Positions 10,812 through 20,132 of a DNA stretch of 25,693 nt are shown piece after piece. The DNA is from Pseudovirgaria hyperparasitica (lineage: Eukaryota; Ascomycota; Dothideomycetes; Acrospermales; Acrospermaceae): NCBI RefSeq assembly GCF_010093815.1, contig NW_022985585.1, forward strand, positions 2,699-28,391, in the 5' to 3' direction. A program made the translations under genes and the position numbers. Under the pieces are notes generated by a model. It was given only the letters and a program-made list of their open reading frames with translations, was not told the origin of the DNA and did not search any database. Positions within the stretch are counted from its first letter, which is position 1. Every line of letters begins with the position of its first letter.

Positions 10812-11082
10812 ATTTATTAGTTAAGGGCTACCCTTAACTAATAAAAGGGAGTCGGCGTATCGGCGTTCTAGTAGCGTGGTCCGTGCCTCTATCTCCGTAA
10901 GGATTTTAAGAGGGTATATATATATCTTTATACGGCGATAACGTCTTGGTTTCGACGCTACACGTACGTGCGTATAGTAGTAGTTGGTGTACTTAGTATA
11001 CTCTATCGATTAAGGTGTGTATCTCGCTATATTACCCCGAATGGACCAAGTTAGCCTCTTAGGGATGTAAAAGAAGTTTCAC
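10812..11082 (-). promoter_or_regulatory. LINE-C 5' UTR
   Basis: This 271-bp leader is homologous to LINE-B 2316-2587. It keeps the ATTCGGGGTAATA and TCGATAGAGTATACTAAGTA blocks. It contains the palindrome at its ORF1-proximal end. A promoter function is inferred only from the element type. Confidence 0.6.
10813..10845 (-). repeat. 31-bp palindrome (33 bp here), LINE-C 5' UTR copy
   Basis: The 14-base arms are identical to those of the other copies, with one extra pairing base per side. The centre is TAG in element sense. It lies directly before the ORF1 ATG at 10811. Confidence 0.95.
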
Positions 11083-11095
11083 AAGGTAAACTATA
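11083..11095 (+). repeat. Target-site duplication of LINE-C, right copy
   Basis: AAGGTAAACTATA repeats 5776-5788. LINE-B ORF2 resumes through it. Confidence 0.93.
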
Positions 11096-12321
11096 TAAGA
11101 CTTATTTATAACCTCTAGATAAGACGAATACTAGAATAGATTATACGCTTTATATAGTTATTCCTTATAGGAAGAATAACTTAGATATATATCCCTAGGT
11201 ACTAGAGCGAATATAAAGAGACGGTATACGGCATCCTATAAGGGAGTACTATCTCTCTAATTCTATTCCTCTTCTTTATAATAGACCTTCTTTAAGAAAT
11301 AAAGTATATAGAGATAGTTAGATACGCCGATAATATATACCTCCTAGCTATTAATAATAATACTAACCGAACGTATAGATGACTAGAATAGGACTACGAG
11401 AGGTACCTCTAGTAGATAAAATACTACGGAGTAAAGTTCGCCCCGGATAAATACTAGCTTATATACTTCATTAATTATTAAGGGAAATAGATAACTAGAG
11501 AAGATAAATAACGCCCCCGAATCGATATATTTAACGAACTACTAGTATAAAGTATACGCGCGCTCGGAGTTATACTAGATAGTAAGCTTAAATAGGGACT
11601 ATAAGTGGTATACGCCGTCTCTAGAGCCCTCCGGGTAGAAGCCGCTATATAATAGATTATAGTCTCTATATAGGGAACCGCCTAGGATAAGGCACGCTAG
11701 CTATATATATCTATAGTACGACCCGCCTTTACATATGGACACGAGTACTAGTATACGGCCCTTATATAGACTAGGCGAATAAAGCTCGAATCCATATAGA
11801 ACCGTATACTTCGTCTTATATTAGACGTATATAAAGCTACTAACACGGTACTACTACGACGCGAGATAGACGTTATAAGTATATATAACTTCTACTAGAT
11901 ATAGAGGGTAGTATACTTTACTAAATAATAAGTATAGGAACGCATAGAAAACGTAGAATATACTTTCGCCGCGCTACGTGTATAAATTAGTATATATTAC
12001 CGCGTACTCCTATATATAGACCGGAATCGAATACGGTATAGGTGCTTAATAGAAGCCGACTCTAGCTAAGTAGTATAAGAAGTCTAAGATAACCTAGACG
12101 CTCTCCTAGACTAGTAGAGCCTTTAAGAACTTATAAAAAATATACGGTTATGGACTTAAGATAAGTAGAAAGAGATACTCCGTGCCTACTAGATCTCCTA
12201 GTAGAATAGGTACCTAGAGTAGATTTAAGGGCCATAGAAGGAACCGAGTAAATAGATGTATAAAGGGCTAACGAAAGCCTAAGTATCTATACTTATCTAA
12301 GCCCGAACGGGCGCTATAGGA

Positions 12322-12326
12322 CTCCT
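12322..12326 (+). repeat. Gypsy target-site duplication, left copy
   Basis: CTCCT here matches CTTCT at 20371-20375 with one C/T difference. Five bases is the usual duplication length for Ty3/gypsy elements. LINE-A (about 23905) shows the uninterrupted site. Confidence 0.85.
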
Positions 12327-12564
12327 TATAAAGAGTAAAGACGTGGGATAGTAGTCTAACAGTTCATAGAGAGACATAGGAATGTATTTGTAGAGTAATC
12401 TCACTCTTATACAAGGTTGATTCCTAACGAGCAGGAATCGGTTTATACGGTCTACTTATATAGTGACCTCGCTTAACTTAGCTAACTTAACCCAGCTCTA
12501 GCCACTACGTGGCTGCATGGATTAGAATAGTCCATATAGGTCCGTTATAGTTCCCGTCCTAATA
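12327..12564 (-). repeat. 3' LTR of the gypsy element
   Basis: This 238-bp repeat aligns without gaps to 20133-20370, with 14 differences by eye, all transitions. Its ends read TA...TA, as expected from TG...CA after RIP. It contains an inverted repeat GATTCC (12419-12424) / GGAATC (12434-12439). On the plus strand TTGATTCCT at 12417-12425 is the complement of the sense AGGAATCAA that can pair with the primer-binding site. It keeps many CpA/TpG sites lost in the other LTR. Confidence 0.95.
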
Positions 12565-12567
12565 ATA

Positions 12568-12581
12568 TCCTTCTTCTTTTT
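12568..12581 (-). promoter_or_regulatory. Polypurine tract of the gypsy element
   Basis: In element sense AAAAAGAAGAAGGA lies three bases before the 3' LTR. This is the expected position and composition for the plus-strand DNA primer. Confidence 0.8.
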
Positions 12582-13080
12582 ATGCTTCGCCCTAAAGCAC
12601 TTAAGTATATATAATCCTAAGTCTCTATAATCCATCGTGTACCTATATATCCGTGACTAAGTTCCTATAACGTTATAACCATCCTTAATATAGGTGAACT
12701 CGAGATTCTAGTTTACTTTTATTAGTTCATGCACGCGCTTATCCCTTACTTCGTGGCTACTACCTAGGACATATAATTACTACTTTGGTCGAGTATATAT
12801 TTAGCTTCGCTCGCCTTTGATTTTATTCTCTAGTATATCCACCTCGCTCTTAAGGTAAGTCGTTAATTCATATACTATCTTCCCTAGTTCAGGTTCAGAA
12901 GGGTCTATAGTGGTCTATTCTTATTAGAACCGGTCCTATATAACCCATTCGCGTTATTATAGTTACTAATTTAGCTTCGTTAATCGCCGTTAAGGGTAGA
13001 CGAATATTCCTTCCTTAGATCTCTAGCTAATATATGTATATAGATATCTAATACTAGTCCTATCTCTAAGCCTACCTTCT
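12582..13080 (-). pseudogene. Unknown sense-strand ORF between pol and the 3' LTR
   Basis: One minus-strand frame (codon first bases at 12569, 12896, 13016, 13076, all congruent) is open apart from TAA/TAG at Gln-like positions. It reads a Gln-rich stretch (about 12900-13010), then a helical Glu/Lys segment with E-V-D-I-L-E-N-K-I-K near 12830. After that come H-E-V-R-D-K-R-V-H-E-L (about 12740) and a basic tail ending K-K-K-K-D that overlaps the polypurine tract. I do not recognise it. At its 5' end both strands are open (13000-13150), so the start is undefined and it may share that stretch, head to head, with the antisense ORF. It could be a third element ORF or the C-terminal exon of a longer one. 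Confidence 0.5.
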
Positions 13081-13739
13081 CCTCTTATAAGACTCGCTCT
13101 AAAGGTATCGCCTCCTCCCCGGCCACGCCGGCTAAGAAGCCTACCTATCGCGGTAGTATAAAGGCGCGCTCTAAGTCGGAGAAGAGAGTAGCTAGGGCTA
13201 CTACTACTACTACCTCTACCACTAATATGGCTACTAGTCGCTCTAATCTAGGTAATCCTAGTACTAAACTTATAGATGAAGTGGTCGTAGGTTCTCCTCT
13301 CGCTCTAAAGCGCACGCCGCCTACTCTATCTCCTCTAGAGGATAAAGAAGATCTCGTTATAGACGATGATCGCGAGCCCTCGCGCTTACCCACGCCGCCG
13401 TCTCGCCGCTCTTCCTTCCGGTCTAATATGGACCGATTTAGTCGCTCTAGGTCCTTTTAGGACCTTAATATTTACTCTAAACCCTAGCCTACTAATAATA
13501 AGGCCTAGGTTACCGAGGATACTAAACGTAGTCGCGGTTTACGCCATAGGAAAACGGCGAACTACGGTTTAATATACTATGAGTATATTAAGGGCCATGC
13601 GGCCGGCTCTAAATATCTCTTTCGCTCTAACTCTAACATTAGCTACTACTCTACTAACCGCGACGGGCCTATACGCCCTATCTTTACTCTACCTACCCGC
13701 TACCGCCGCTATGCCGTGACTAGTAAGACTTGTCTATAG

Positions 13740-13803
13740 GTGAGTATAATGGGCTGTCTTAATCTAGTATAATCCAAAGTAGTCCGCGCTAATATATTCT
13801 TAG
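13740..13803 (+). other. Putative spliceosomal intron 1 of the antisense ORF
   Basis: The donor GTGAGT at 13740 follows a TAG that would be CAG before RIP. A branch-like GCTAAT lies at 13789-13794 and the acceptor TTCTTAG ends at 13803. The length is 64 bp, typical of ascomycete introns. Splicing keeps phase 0 and joins two frames that are otherwise broken. Confidence 0.6.
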
Positions 13804-13935
13804 GTTCCTATACGTATATAAAATATATATAACGACCTTCGCGTCCGCGAGACCCTCGGGGGTCCTTATAGCCGCCTACCTACTATATAGAGGGAGTTTA
13901 GGGAGCGCTATAAGCTCTTCCTAGAGGTTATTAAA

Positions 13936-13986
13936 GTATAAGTTATAAGCACGTTAATTGTTTTTAACACCTGTTGATTTTTCTAG
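13936..13986 (+). other. Putative spliceosomal intron 2 of the antisense ORF
   Basis: The donor GTATAAGT is at 13936, a TTAAC branch-like site is near 13964 and the acceptor TTTTTCTAG ends at 13986 (51 bp). Exon 2 ends in phase 0, while the best frame after the acceptor is off by one base. Either another acceptor is used (for example the AG at 13995-13996) or a one-base indel occurred. Confidence 0.45.
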
Positions 13987-14642
13987 CCGCCGTGAGATCC
14001 CTAGCGCCTAGACTACCTATTCTAGGGAGTCTATCCTAGCCATAGAGGCCGTAGAGAGGATTCGCTCTATCCCCCCCCCGTCCGTCTCGCGCTACTAACG
14101 GATCTCGCAAGAGGTCTACTGTTTCTCCCTCTAAGTCGCCTCGTAAGAGGGTATATATTCCCTTCTAGCTTATTCTAGATCGTATTAGCTAACTTTAGAC
14201 CTAGTCGCTGCGCTCCGGCGCTTAAGGCTCTTCCCTCTAGGCTCTAACGGATCGGGTTATTACTCTAGAGGCTAAGGTCGTCGTCCTCCGCCGCCATATC
14301 GTGTAGTTAGAAAGAACTATACTAGAGATTAGGACGGATAATAAGATAGAGGAGTAGCTCTATGGTTCTAGCTCTATATATTAGCTCTATGCCTAGCTCT
14401 ATATGTTCTAGATCTACTATAGATGGTGCGCGCCGGCTCTATTTACCTAGCTTTTATCCATTTTAGTCCTTTTTAGACCGTTTAGATACCCGTCGGCTAG
14501 TTTCTAGTAATTTAATTCTTAACTTAACGATATTATATGTGCGCTCGCTTAGCTTATAACTATCGGTTTCTACATTCTGATTTTCCTTAAGTCACCTAAG
14601 TATAGGCACCGCATATAAATTAGTTTATCTCTATGAATTCCA

Positions 14643-14692
14643 TTAGAGTACCCGAACTAGTGGCCTAGTGGTTATTAGTTCGGGTACTCTAA
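14643..14692. repeat. Hairpin with perfect 17-bp arms at the convergent ends of pol and the antisense ORF
   Basis: The left arm TTAGAGTACCCGAACTA (14643-14659) and its exact reverse complement (14676-14692) flank a 16-base loop. The loop holds TGGCCTAGTGG (14661-14671), a perfect match to a pol III A-box. The right arm has a GTTCGGGTA resembling a B-box. It sits where minus-strand pol and plus-strand antisense transcripts would both end. Confidence 0.9.
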
Positions 14693-14699
14693 CCTTTTA

Positions 14700-17600
14700 T
14701 ATTTCGTGTTAAGAGTTTAATTCTATGGTGGGGTACCTTTTTTTAGGTTCTTGGTCCTATGTTTTTCTCGTGTATAATGGTCCATGTTAGTCTATTCTAG
14801 ACTCTTCTATGTTGTTCTATTATGGTATATCGCGTCGCGTTCCTAAAATGGTTATTTACGCTTTCTTCGCGTCTAGTAACCGTACGATACTTGAATTATA
14901 GGGCTACTATATAGAGTTTTCCTAGTGCGCGTCTAGATTTCCTAGTTTGGCACTTCATTCTCTGCGGTATCCTTCTTCTTTTTACGACGACCGCGATGTC
15001 GCTATACTTACATTAATAATGCGCTATTCTATATCTTTTACTTATACGCAGCCATTATAGAACTTAAGATATATACCGCTGGTTCCTAGGTATCCTCGTC
15101 CTTAGTGTAGTCCTTCTAATAGATTCTATATTTCTAAATACCGTCTTCATCGATTCTATATTCGATAATATAGTCTACTTCGAACACGTCTAGTCCATCT
15201 TAGGGTATAATAGAGTGTAACTATACGTTCGTACGGCCATACACGTTAGATCGAAATCTTTCGAGTAGTAAGACGTGGAACACGTTATGGATTCTTATAT
15301 CGCTTTCTAAGTCGAGCTCGTAGGCTCTTATACCGATACGACGTTTAATTCGGAAGGGACTAGCTATTTTATAATCGAGCTTCTTATTTACTCGCGACGT
15401 TCGTATGTTACGGACGTTAAGAAGGACCTCGTCGCCCTCCTCGTACGTCTAATTCTTGGCTAACCTATTATAGTACTTCGTATACGAGTCGTTTACTTAT
15501 TAGATTATAGCGCGATAGTTACGTGCGGTTTCGAAGATTTTAATTGCCAATTCCTGAGCGTGGACGTTCACGTCTATTATTCGATTAAATTAGACCGTCT
15601 AAGGCTCAAAACCTATCCTTAGACTACGTCCGAGGTTCGCCTAGAAAGGTATAATACCTATTATACTATAACGACTATTATTATATACGAACTCTACTAT
15701 ACTTAGTAGGGAGGCCTAGTCGTCCTACTTAAAATTATAGAATGCGCGTAGGTAGGCCTCGAGCGTCTAGTTCTATCGCTCTATCTAGCTATCCGTCTAA
15801 GGATAAAATGCTATAGATATGTTTCTATTTATACTTGCCATTTCGTAGAATAACGTCTAGAATTTAGACGTGAAGGTACTTCCTCGGTCCGTAACGATCC
15901 TTTTTGGTATACTATGGACCTTAATAATCTCGTTCTAGAATACCTACGCTAGTTCTTTAGATATAGTCGTCTTCCACACCGGGATATACCTAGATATCTT
16001 TATAAGTCTATCTACGATAATAAGAATAGAATTATAACTTATTCTAAGTATCTCGCTTAGAGGTAAGTTAACTATAAAGTCTATAGTAACGTCTTCCTAT
16101 ATAAAGAGGGGGGCTAAAAGAGACTATAAATTCCTATATAGCTTGTGCCTAGGGGCCTTCGTTCTTTGATAAATCGGATAAGTAGCTATCCATTCTTCGA
16201 TATACTTAGGCATATCTTTCTAAAAATAGTACTAATGAATTAAGCTTAGGGTACGTACATACCTAAAGTGTCCTACTAGGTTAGCGTCATGGTATCGGCT
16301 AACTACGTTAAATCGCGTGTTACCCGTCGGTATATAGTACTTTCTATTATAGTAAAGTAAGCCGTCCACGAAGGTCCACTTATAGTCTACTTTAGTCTAT
16401 AATAACCTATCTTACTATATTTTACGTAACTTTAAAACTATTAGGTCTATCTTCTATAGATCCACGATTAACTAGGCGAGGTTAATTAGATATTCACGCC
16501 GGGTATTATCGCCCTTCCCGACAGCGCCAATAAACGGTCTACTAGGGACTTTAGTACCGCGTCTTTGGTTACCGGCTTCGGTCTTAGAGATTTGATTACT
16601 AGCATCGACGTTAGTATCTCGCTAATCGCCTAATAACTTAAAATCTAACCTCGTCCTTAAGAGTTGGGCCTATAGCTACTCTAGGACCCTATGGCCACTA
16701 TAATCCTAGGCGCCTTCTTTATAGTTAGGTCTTCTTAATATTCTATTAGCTAGGTTTATACTTCTAGGTCGATAGTAGATTATAAAGTGAAAGTTCGTAA
16801 GCTACTTAGCCTATTAGACCTATCGACGGTTTAAAACCGTCGTACTTATAAACCCCTTTAAGTTATAGTAATTAGTTAGTAACTTGACGTTATATATAGT
16901 ACCTTTAAGATAATATCGCCACTATTTAAACGACTCTACTATTACTAGTAGCTCTTGGTCATAGATAGTATATCTAGTCTTAACATTAACTATTTTGCGT
17001 GAGAAGAACGCAACTAGATACTATTAGACCTTTTTAGACTTAGTTGGTCTAGGCTAGGAGAGAATGCCTAAGATTATAAATCCTAACGCGTCGGTTTCGA
17101 CGCGGATAGGTTTGGTTAGGTCGAAGTATACTAGTAATAGGGTAGTTATAAATGCCTCTTTAATTTTCTCGAAGGAGGCCCTTTCGCCTTCCGATAATTC
17201 TATAGGCTGCGATTTAATATTACGCTGTTTCTGTCTACCGTGGACCGTAATAGACGAATCTATAGTAGTAGTACGCGCGTTAAGCGGTGCTACTAGCCGG
17301 GAGAAATGCTTAACGAATTTTCGGTAGTAATTGGCGAATCTAATAAAGACACGTATGTCTCGAACCGATTTTGGTTCAGGCCAGTCCATGATAGTAGCGA
17401 CCCTATCCCTTTCTATAGTTATACCTTAATTAGTAATAACGAAGCTAAGAAAGTTAACGTAGTCCTAGTAGAACTCGCATTTAGATAGCTTAATATATAG
17501 CTTATGTTTTTCTAGCCTATCTAGGACTACGTGTACGTGCTAGATGTGTTCTTCTTCGTTATTAGAGAAGATAAGGATGTTATCGAGGTATACGATGCAC

Positions 17601-18600
17601 GTCGTGTCGAGTAGGCCTACTAGCGCGTTATTAATGTACGCTTAGAAGGTTCCTAGCGCGTTAGTTAGTCTAAAAGGGACTACTATATACTTAAAGTATC
17701 TATAACGGGTCCTAAACGCCGTTTTCTACTCATCGCCCTTCTTAATATATAGGCGGTAGTAGACGTCGCGTAGATTGAGCTTGGTAAAGATCTTCGCGCG
17801 CCCTAGTCTATTAATAGACTCGGAGATAAGAGGTAGTAGGTAACGATTCTTTCGCGTAATGTTATTTAGGCTACGGTAGTCGATATATAGACGGAGACTC
17901 CTATCCTTCTTCTTTATAAAGAGGATTGGAGCTCCGGCTAGGGATATACTAGGCCTAATCTATCCTCGCGTAAGGTTCTTTTCAATGTATTCTTAGAGGA
18001 CCTATAGCTCGGGTTCTAATAGAGGGTAGATAGGTCCGTATGGGGGTTATTAACCGTCTTCAAGGTTAATAGTAAGGTCGGTAGGTTGGTATTAAGGTAA
18101 TTCGGACGAGTCGATCGCTAACGCGATATATTAGTATATTTTATACTAATATAGTAGGTTTTCGTCTACTTTGATACTAAGCTCTCTATTTTAAGTAAGT
18201 AAGAGGACGTAGATGGCGGAGATTACCTTTTCGTAGTCCTTCTGGAATTATTCATCGTCGACTAGCTGTACTAGGTTCTATTATGGTGGGTACATGCGCT
18301 AGCCAGCTGTTTTCTAGATGAAGTCCAGTTTCGGGTTATATTTTTCAAGCTACGGTATACTAAGGATCATGTCGAAGGGACTATCTACTACAATGAAGGT
18401 TAAGTAGTAGGGTTTCTACTTCCCCCTACTATCCTAGATGCCGTATTTAATGGTGTAGGTACCCTACGATTTAATAGGACCGTCGATGCCATGGAAGGTA
18501 GCACCTATTAGTACTTAAATATCGACGTTAAGTTCTCGTGCTCGTTAAGTCGATATAACGTTAGTAGCTGAACCGCTATTAAGTATTGCGGTCTAATGTT
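14700..18600 (-). pseudogene. pol: Gypsy pol: protease, RT, RNase H, integrase, chromodomain
   Basis: One frame (codon first bases congruent to 1 modulo 3) carries all domains, broken by TAG/TAA only. The protease is at about 18600-18400; its D-S-G reads N-S-G at 18572-18580. RT is at about 18300-17390, with Y-L-D-N at 17579-17590. RT connection and RNase H start lie at 17389-17054, a stop-free stretch with F-A-N-Y-Y-R-K-F and V-E-T-D-A. The integrase is at about 16600-15500: D at 16079-16081, D at 15887-15889 and E at 15779-15781, giving D-63-D-35-E intact, plus a Y-P-(stop/Gln)-T-D-S block. The chromodomain is at about 15190-15050 (E-V-D-Y-I-I-E-Y-R, later W-sites as stops, then E-P-A). A basic tail reaches the hairpin. 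Gag is in another frame, consistent with a -1 shift or an indel. Confidence 0.92.
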
Positions 18601-20091
18601 ATCTATAAGGGACCTTAATAGGCCTAGCCTATAGTTCGATATACTAGTTAGCTAGTTATCCCTCTATTTCGGTTACGTCTATAAGTCGCGAGGGTTCCTC
18701 GTAGGTAGTTAGTTTTTTATATCGTATACCGGGTAGTTAGGCGCGATGTGTCCTAGCTACTAGCACTTATAGTATATAACTAACTTAGTATCTATGTTAG
18801 TATTCGGTAGTTTCCCTAAGCGGTACTCGGGTGCTATATGGTCTATCCTACCATAGGTATAGTAGGTGACTTTAGGTCGTTTATACGAGTCGTTTCTTAC
18901 GTCTCGATATATCGACTAGTGGAAAGATCCGCGGTACGGGCCTCGTCTTCTCGAGTTCATAGAGTAGTAGCGCCCACGAGGTGTTCCGCGCGATCTATTA
19001 CTAAACCGGTCCTCTTTAGACGATTTTACATTAGATTAGATTAATAGGGATAGTCGTGCGCCTATACGACGTTAGTTATTCATTATACGCTAATGTCGTT
19101 CTACGAGATTCGCGAGTACCTAAAGGTCGGTAGAGATAGACGTTATAAGGTCGATGCGTTCCTTTACGCTCGGGTTAAGGGACCTTTTAAAGTCGTCGTA
19201 TTATTAAACCATACGATCTTCCTCGGCTTCTCTCTAAAGAGGTCGGAGGTATTCGAGGAGTTATAACGGGGATTATCTCTCTCGCTGTTAAGTCTTAAAG
19301 ATATGGCTCTAAGCCTATTCGCGTCGCTCGGCTCTATCGCCGAAGTATTAAAGAAGGAATTCGGTGAACGTGTCCTAGTTATACGCATCCTTAGGGTGTT
19401 TAATTCGATGTGCTATCCAACGTTCAGATGGCGTTAGGTCTAGGTAGTTCTATACGAACCTAATCTTATTACTATCATTCGTGAATAGGTGGAAGAATCG
19501 GCTATACTAGTAAGCCTATTCGTGAAAGCTCCTCCTGGTTTTACCGTCGAAGTAAGGTGGTTTCTTAGGCCAAGGTAACTAGGATAGTAATAGACTTGGT
19601 TGGACTGTTTCGGCTTAAGTTAATCCATATTAGTGTAGATTAGTTGCTACTAGCACTAAAGCGCGTAGTGCGGCTTCGAGTCTAGCGGTTCGTCCTCGCG
19701 CTTTATCGAGTTCGCGAAGTTACTACTCGAGCTAAGCCTAACGCTACCTCTCCGCGTGTAGCTTAGTATATACGTTATCGTGAGGCGTGGTTAACGTTAG
19801 TCTATTCTAACGAATTAATTTATTAACGTTAATAGGGTCTAGTCTTATAGTAAGGATAGGTCTAGTATAGTATAAACTAGACCGCGATAGAGTATGATGG
19901 ACTCCTTCCTTATTATCTAGGTAATCTTCTACGGTTATACGGAATGCTATACTAGTTATTAGTGCGATAGTCTATAGGGTATACTTATTGGTGGAGGTGG
20001 TCGTAGGGAGACTATTCTCTTCGTTTAGATTTAGAGAGAGTCTCTCGTGTAAGGTAGTGCCACGGGTATTATAGCGCGTAGTAGGAGCTAT
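18600..20091 (-). pseudogene. gag: Gypsy gag with retrotransposon Gag domain and CCHC knuckle
   Basis: The minus-strand frame with first bases divisible by 3 is open from the leader to about 18700 apart from TAA/TAG. A likely start is ATA at 20091 (ATG before a TpG-to-TpA hit), 42 bases after the LTR. The order is a Thr/Arg-rich N-terminus, a coiled coil (about 19760-19650), and the Gag core (about 19560-19080) with Y-F-D-G-K, F-x-D-R-A-E-R and Y-D-D-F-K-R-S-L segments. A CCHC knuckle follows at about 18774-18725 in which the first and last Cys now read Tyr and C, G-H remain. Gag forms the particle and packages RNA. A minus-strand open frame at 19164-19388 is an out-of-frame shadow. Confidence 0.88.
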
Positions 20092-20121
20092 CTCTATAAG
20101 CTACCGTCGTGCTATATAGAG

Positions 20122-20130
20122 AGGAATCAA
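20122..20130 (-). promoter_or_regulatory. Probable self-priming primer-binding site
   Basis: Two bases inside the 5' LTR the sense strand reads TTGATTCCT. This is not recognisable as the end of a tRNA complement. It is the exact reverse complement of AGGAATCAA in the LTR (sense of 12417-12425). Tf1/sushi-type chromoviruses prime with the folded-back 5' end of their own mRNA, so the match suggests the same here. It also predicts transcription starting at that LTR position. Confidence 0.55.
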
Positions 20131-20132
20131 AA

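Larger units (their letters stand above)
5789..11082 (-). mobile_element. LINE-C, full-length Tad/I-like LINE on the minus strand
   Basis: This is a complete element of 5,294 bp from 5' end (11082) to the (TTA)n tail (5789-5805), flanked by a 13-bp direct repeat. It has a 5' UTR with palindrome, ORF1, ORF2, then a 3' UTR with tandem repeats, palindrome and terminal hairpin. It is inserted in opposite orientation into the RT domain of LINE-B, so it is younger than LINE-B. It is less AT-rich than LINE-A and keeps the endonuclease S-D-H motif but not the second RT aspartate. No long intact ORF remains. Open frames on the plus strand across 7853-8209, 9645-9872 and 10039-10293 are antisense shadows. 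Confidence 0.93.
11083..12326 (+). pseudogene. LINE-B ORF2, part 2: rest of RT and thumb/connection
   Basis: Reading resumes in RT after motif A, aligned to LINE-A 22660-23900. The catalytic block is Y-A-D-N at 11323-11334 (second Asp to Asn). Downstream, L-G-V-I-L-D-S-K-L (about 11565) and R-P-A-F-T-Y-G (about 11727) are typical of the post-RT region of I/Tad-like LINEs. The helical L-R-R-E-I-D-V-I segment follows near 11860. The piece ends at 12326, where the gypsy element is inserted; the last exon-like piece is at 20371-20640. I see no convincing RNase H domain. Confidence 0.87.
13050..14450 (+). pseudogene. Antisense, intron-containing ORF carried inside the gypsy element
   Basis: This lies on the plus strand, opposite to gag-pol. 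Exon 1 (to 13739) is rich in Ser, Thr, Pro, Arg and Lys and is stop-free from 13074 to 13458. It includes T-P-P-S-R-R-S-S-F-R-S-N-M-D-R and runs on past TAG codons at Gln-like sites. Exon 2 (13804-13935) reads 44 codons in the same phase. Exon 3 (13987 on) includes a basic S-P-S-K-S-P-R-K-R stretch, then a clear heptad coiled coil (about 14160-14350: T-D-R-V-I-T-L-E-A-K-V). A run of nine C at 14071-14079 shifts the frame by one; eight would keep it. The start is uncertain: in-frame ATG at 13227, but the upstream peptide also looks coding. The end may be later. I do not recognise the product; a captured host gene or an accessory element protein are both possible. Confidence 0.6.

Noticed and set aside
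13145-13393. 82-codon minus-strand open frame
   Set aside because: It shares codon boundaries with the plus-strand antisense ORF, and its Val-rich translation is the complement of that ORF's Thr/Ser/Asp codons; the plus frame continues through introns and a coiled coil.
14661-14690. A tRNA gene
   Set aside because: The A-box is good, but the B-box-like site follows within about 10 bases, leaving no room for an anticodon arm, and the arms form one long stem instead of a cloverleaf.
14450-14990. A DNA transposon or MITE between pol and the antisense ORF
   Set aside because: The inverted repeat there has a 16-base loop, so it cannot enclose a transposon, and no paired terminal repeats with flanking duplication were found around 12565-14700.
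17064-17488. Plus-strand open frames over the gypsy RT/RNase H region
   Set aside because: The minus-strand frame here has clear RT-connection and RNase H motifs; the plus frames are shadows.
18838-19388. Open frames at 18838-19044 (plus) and 19164-19388 (minus)
   Set aside because: Gag motifs lie in another minus-strand frame with RIP-type stops; these frames show no motif.
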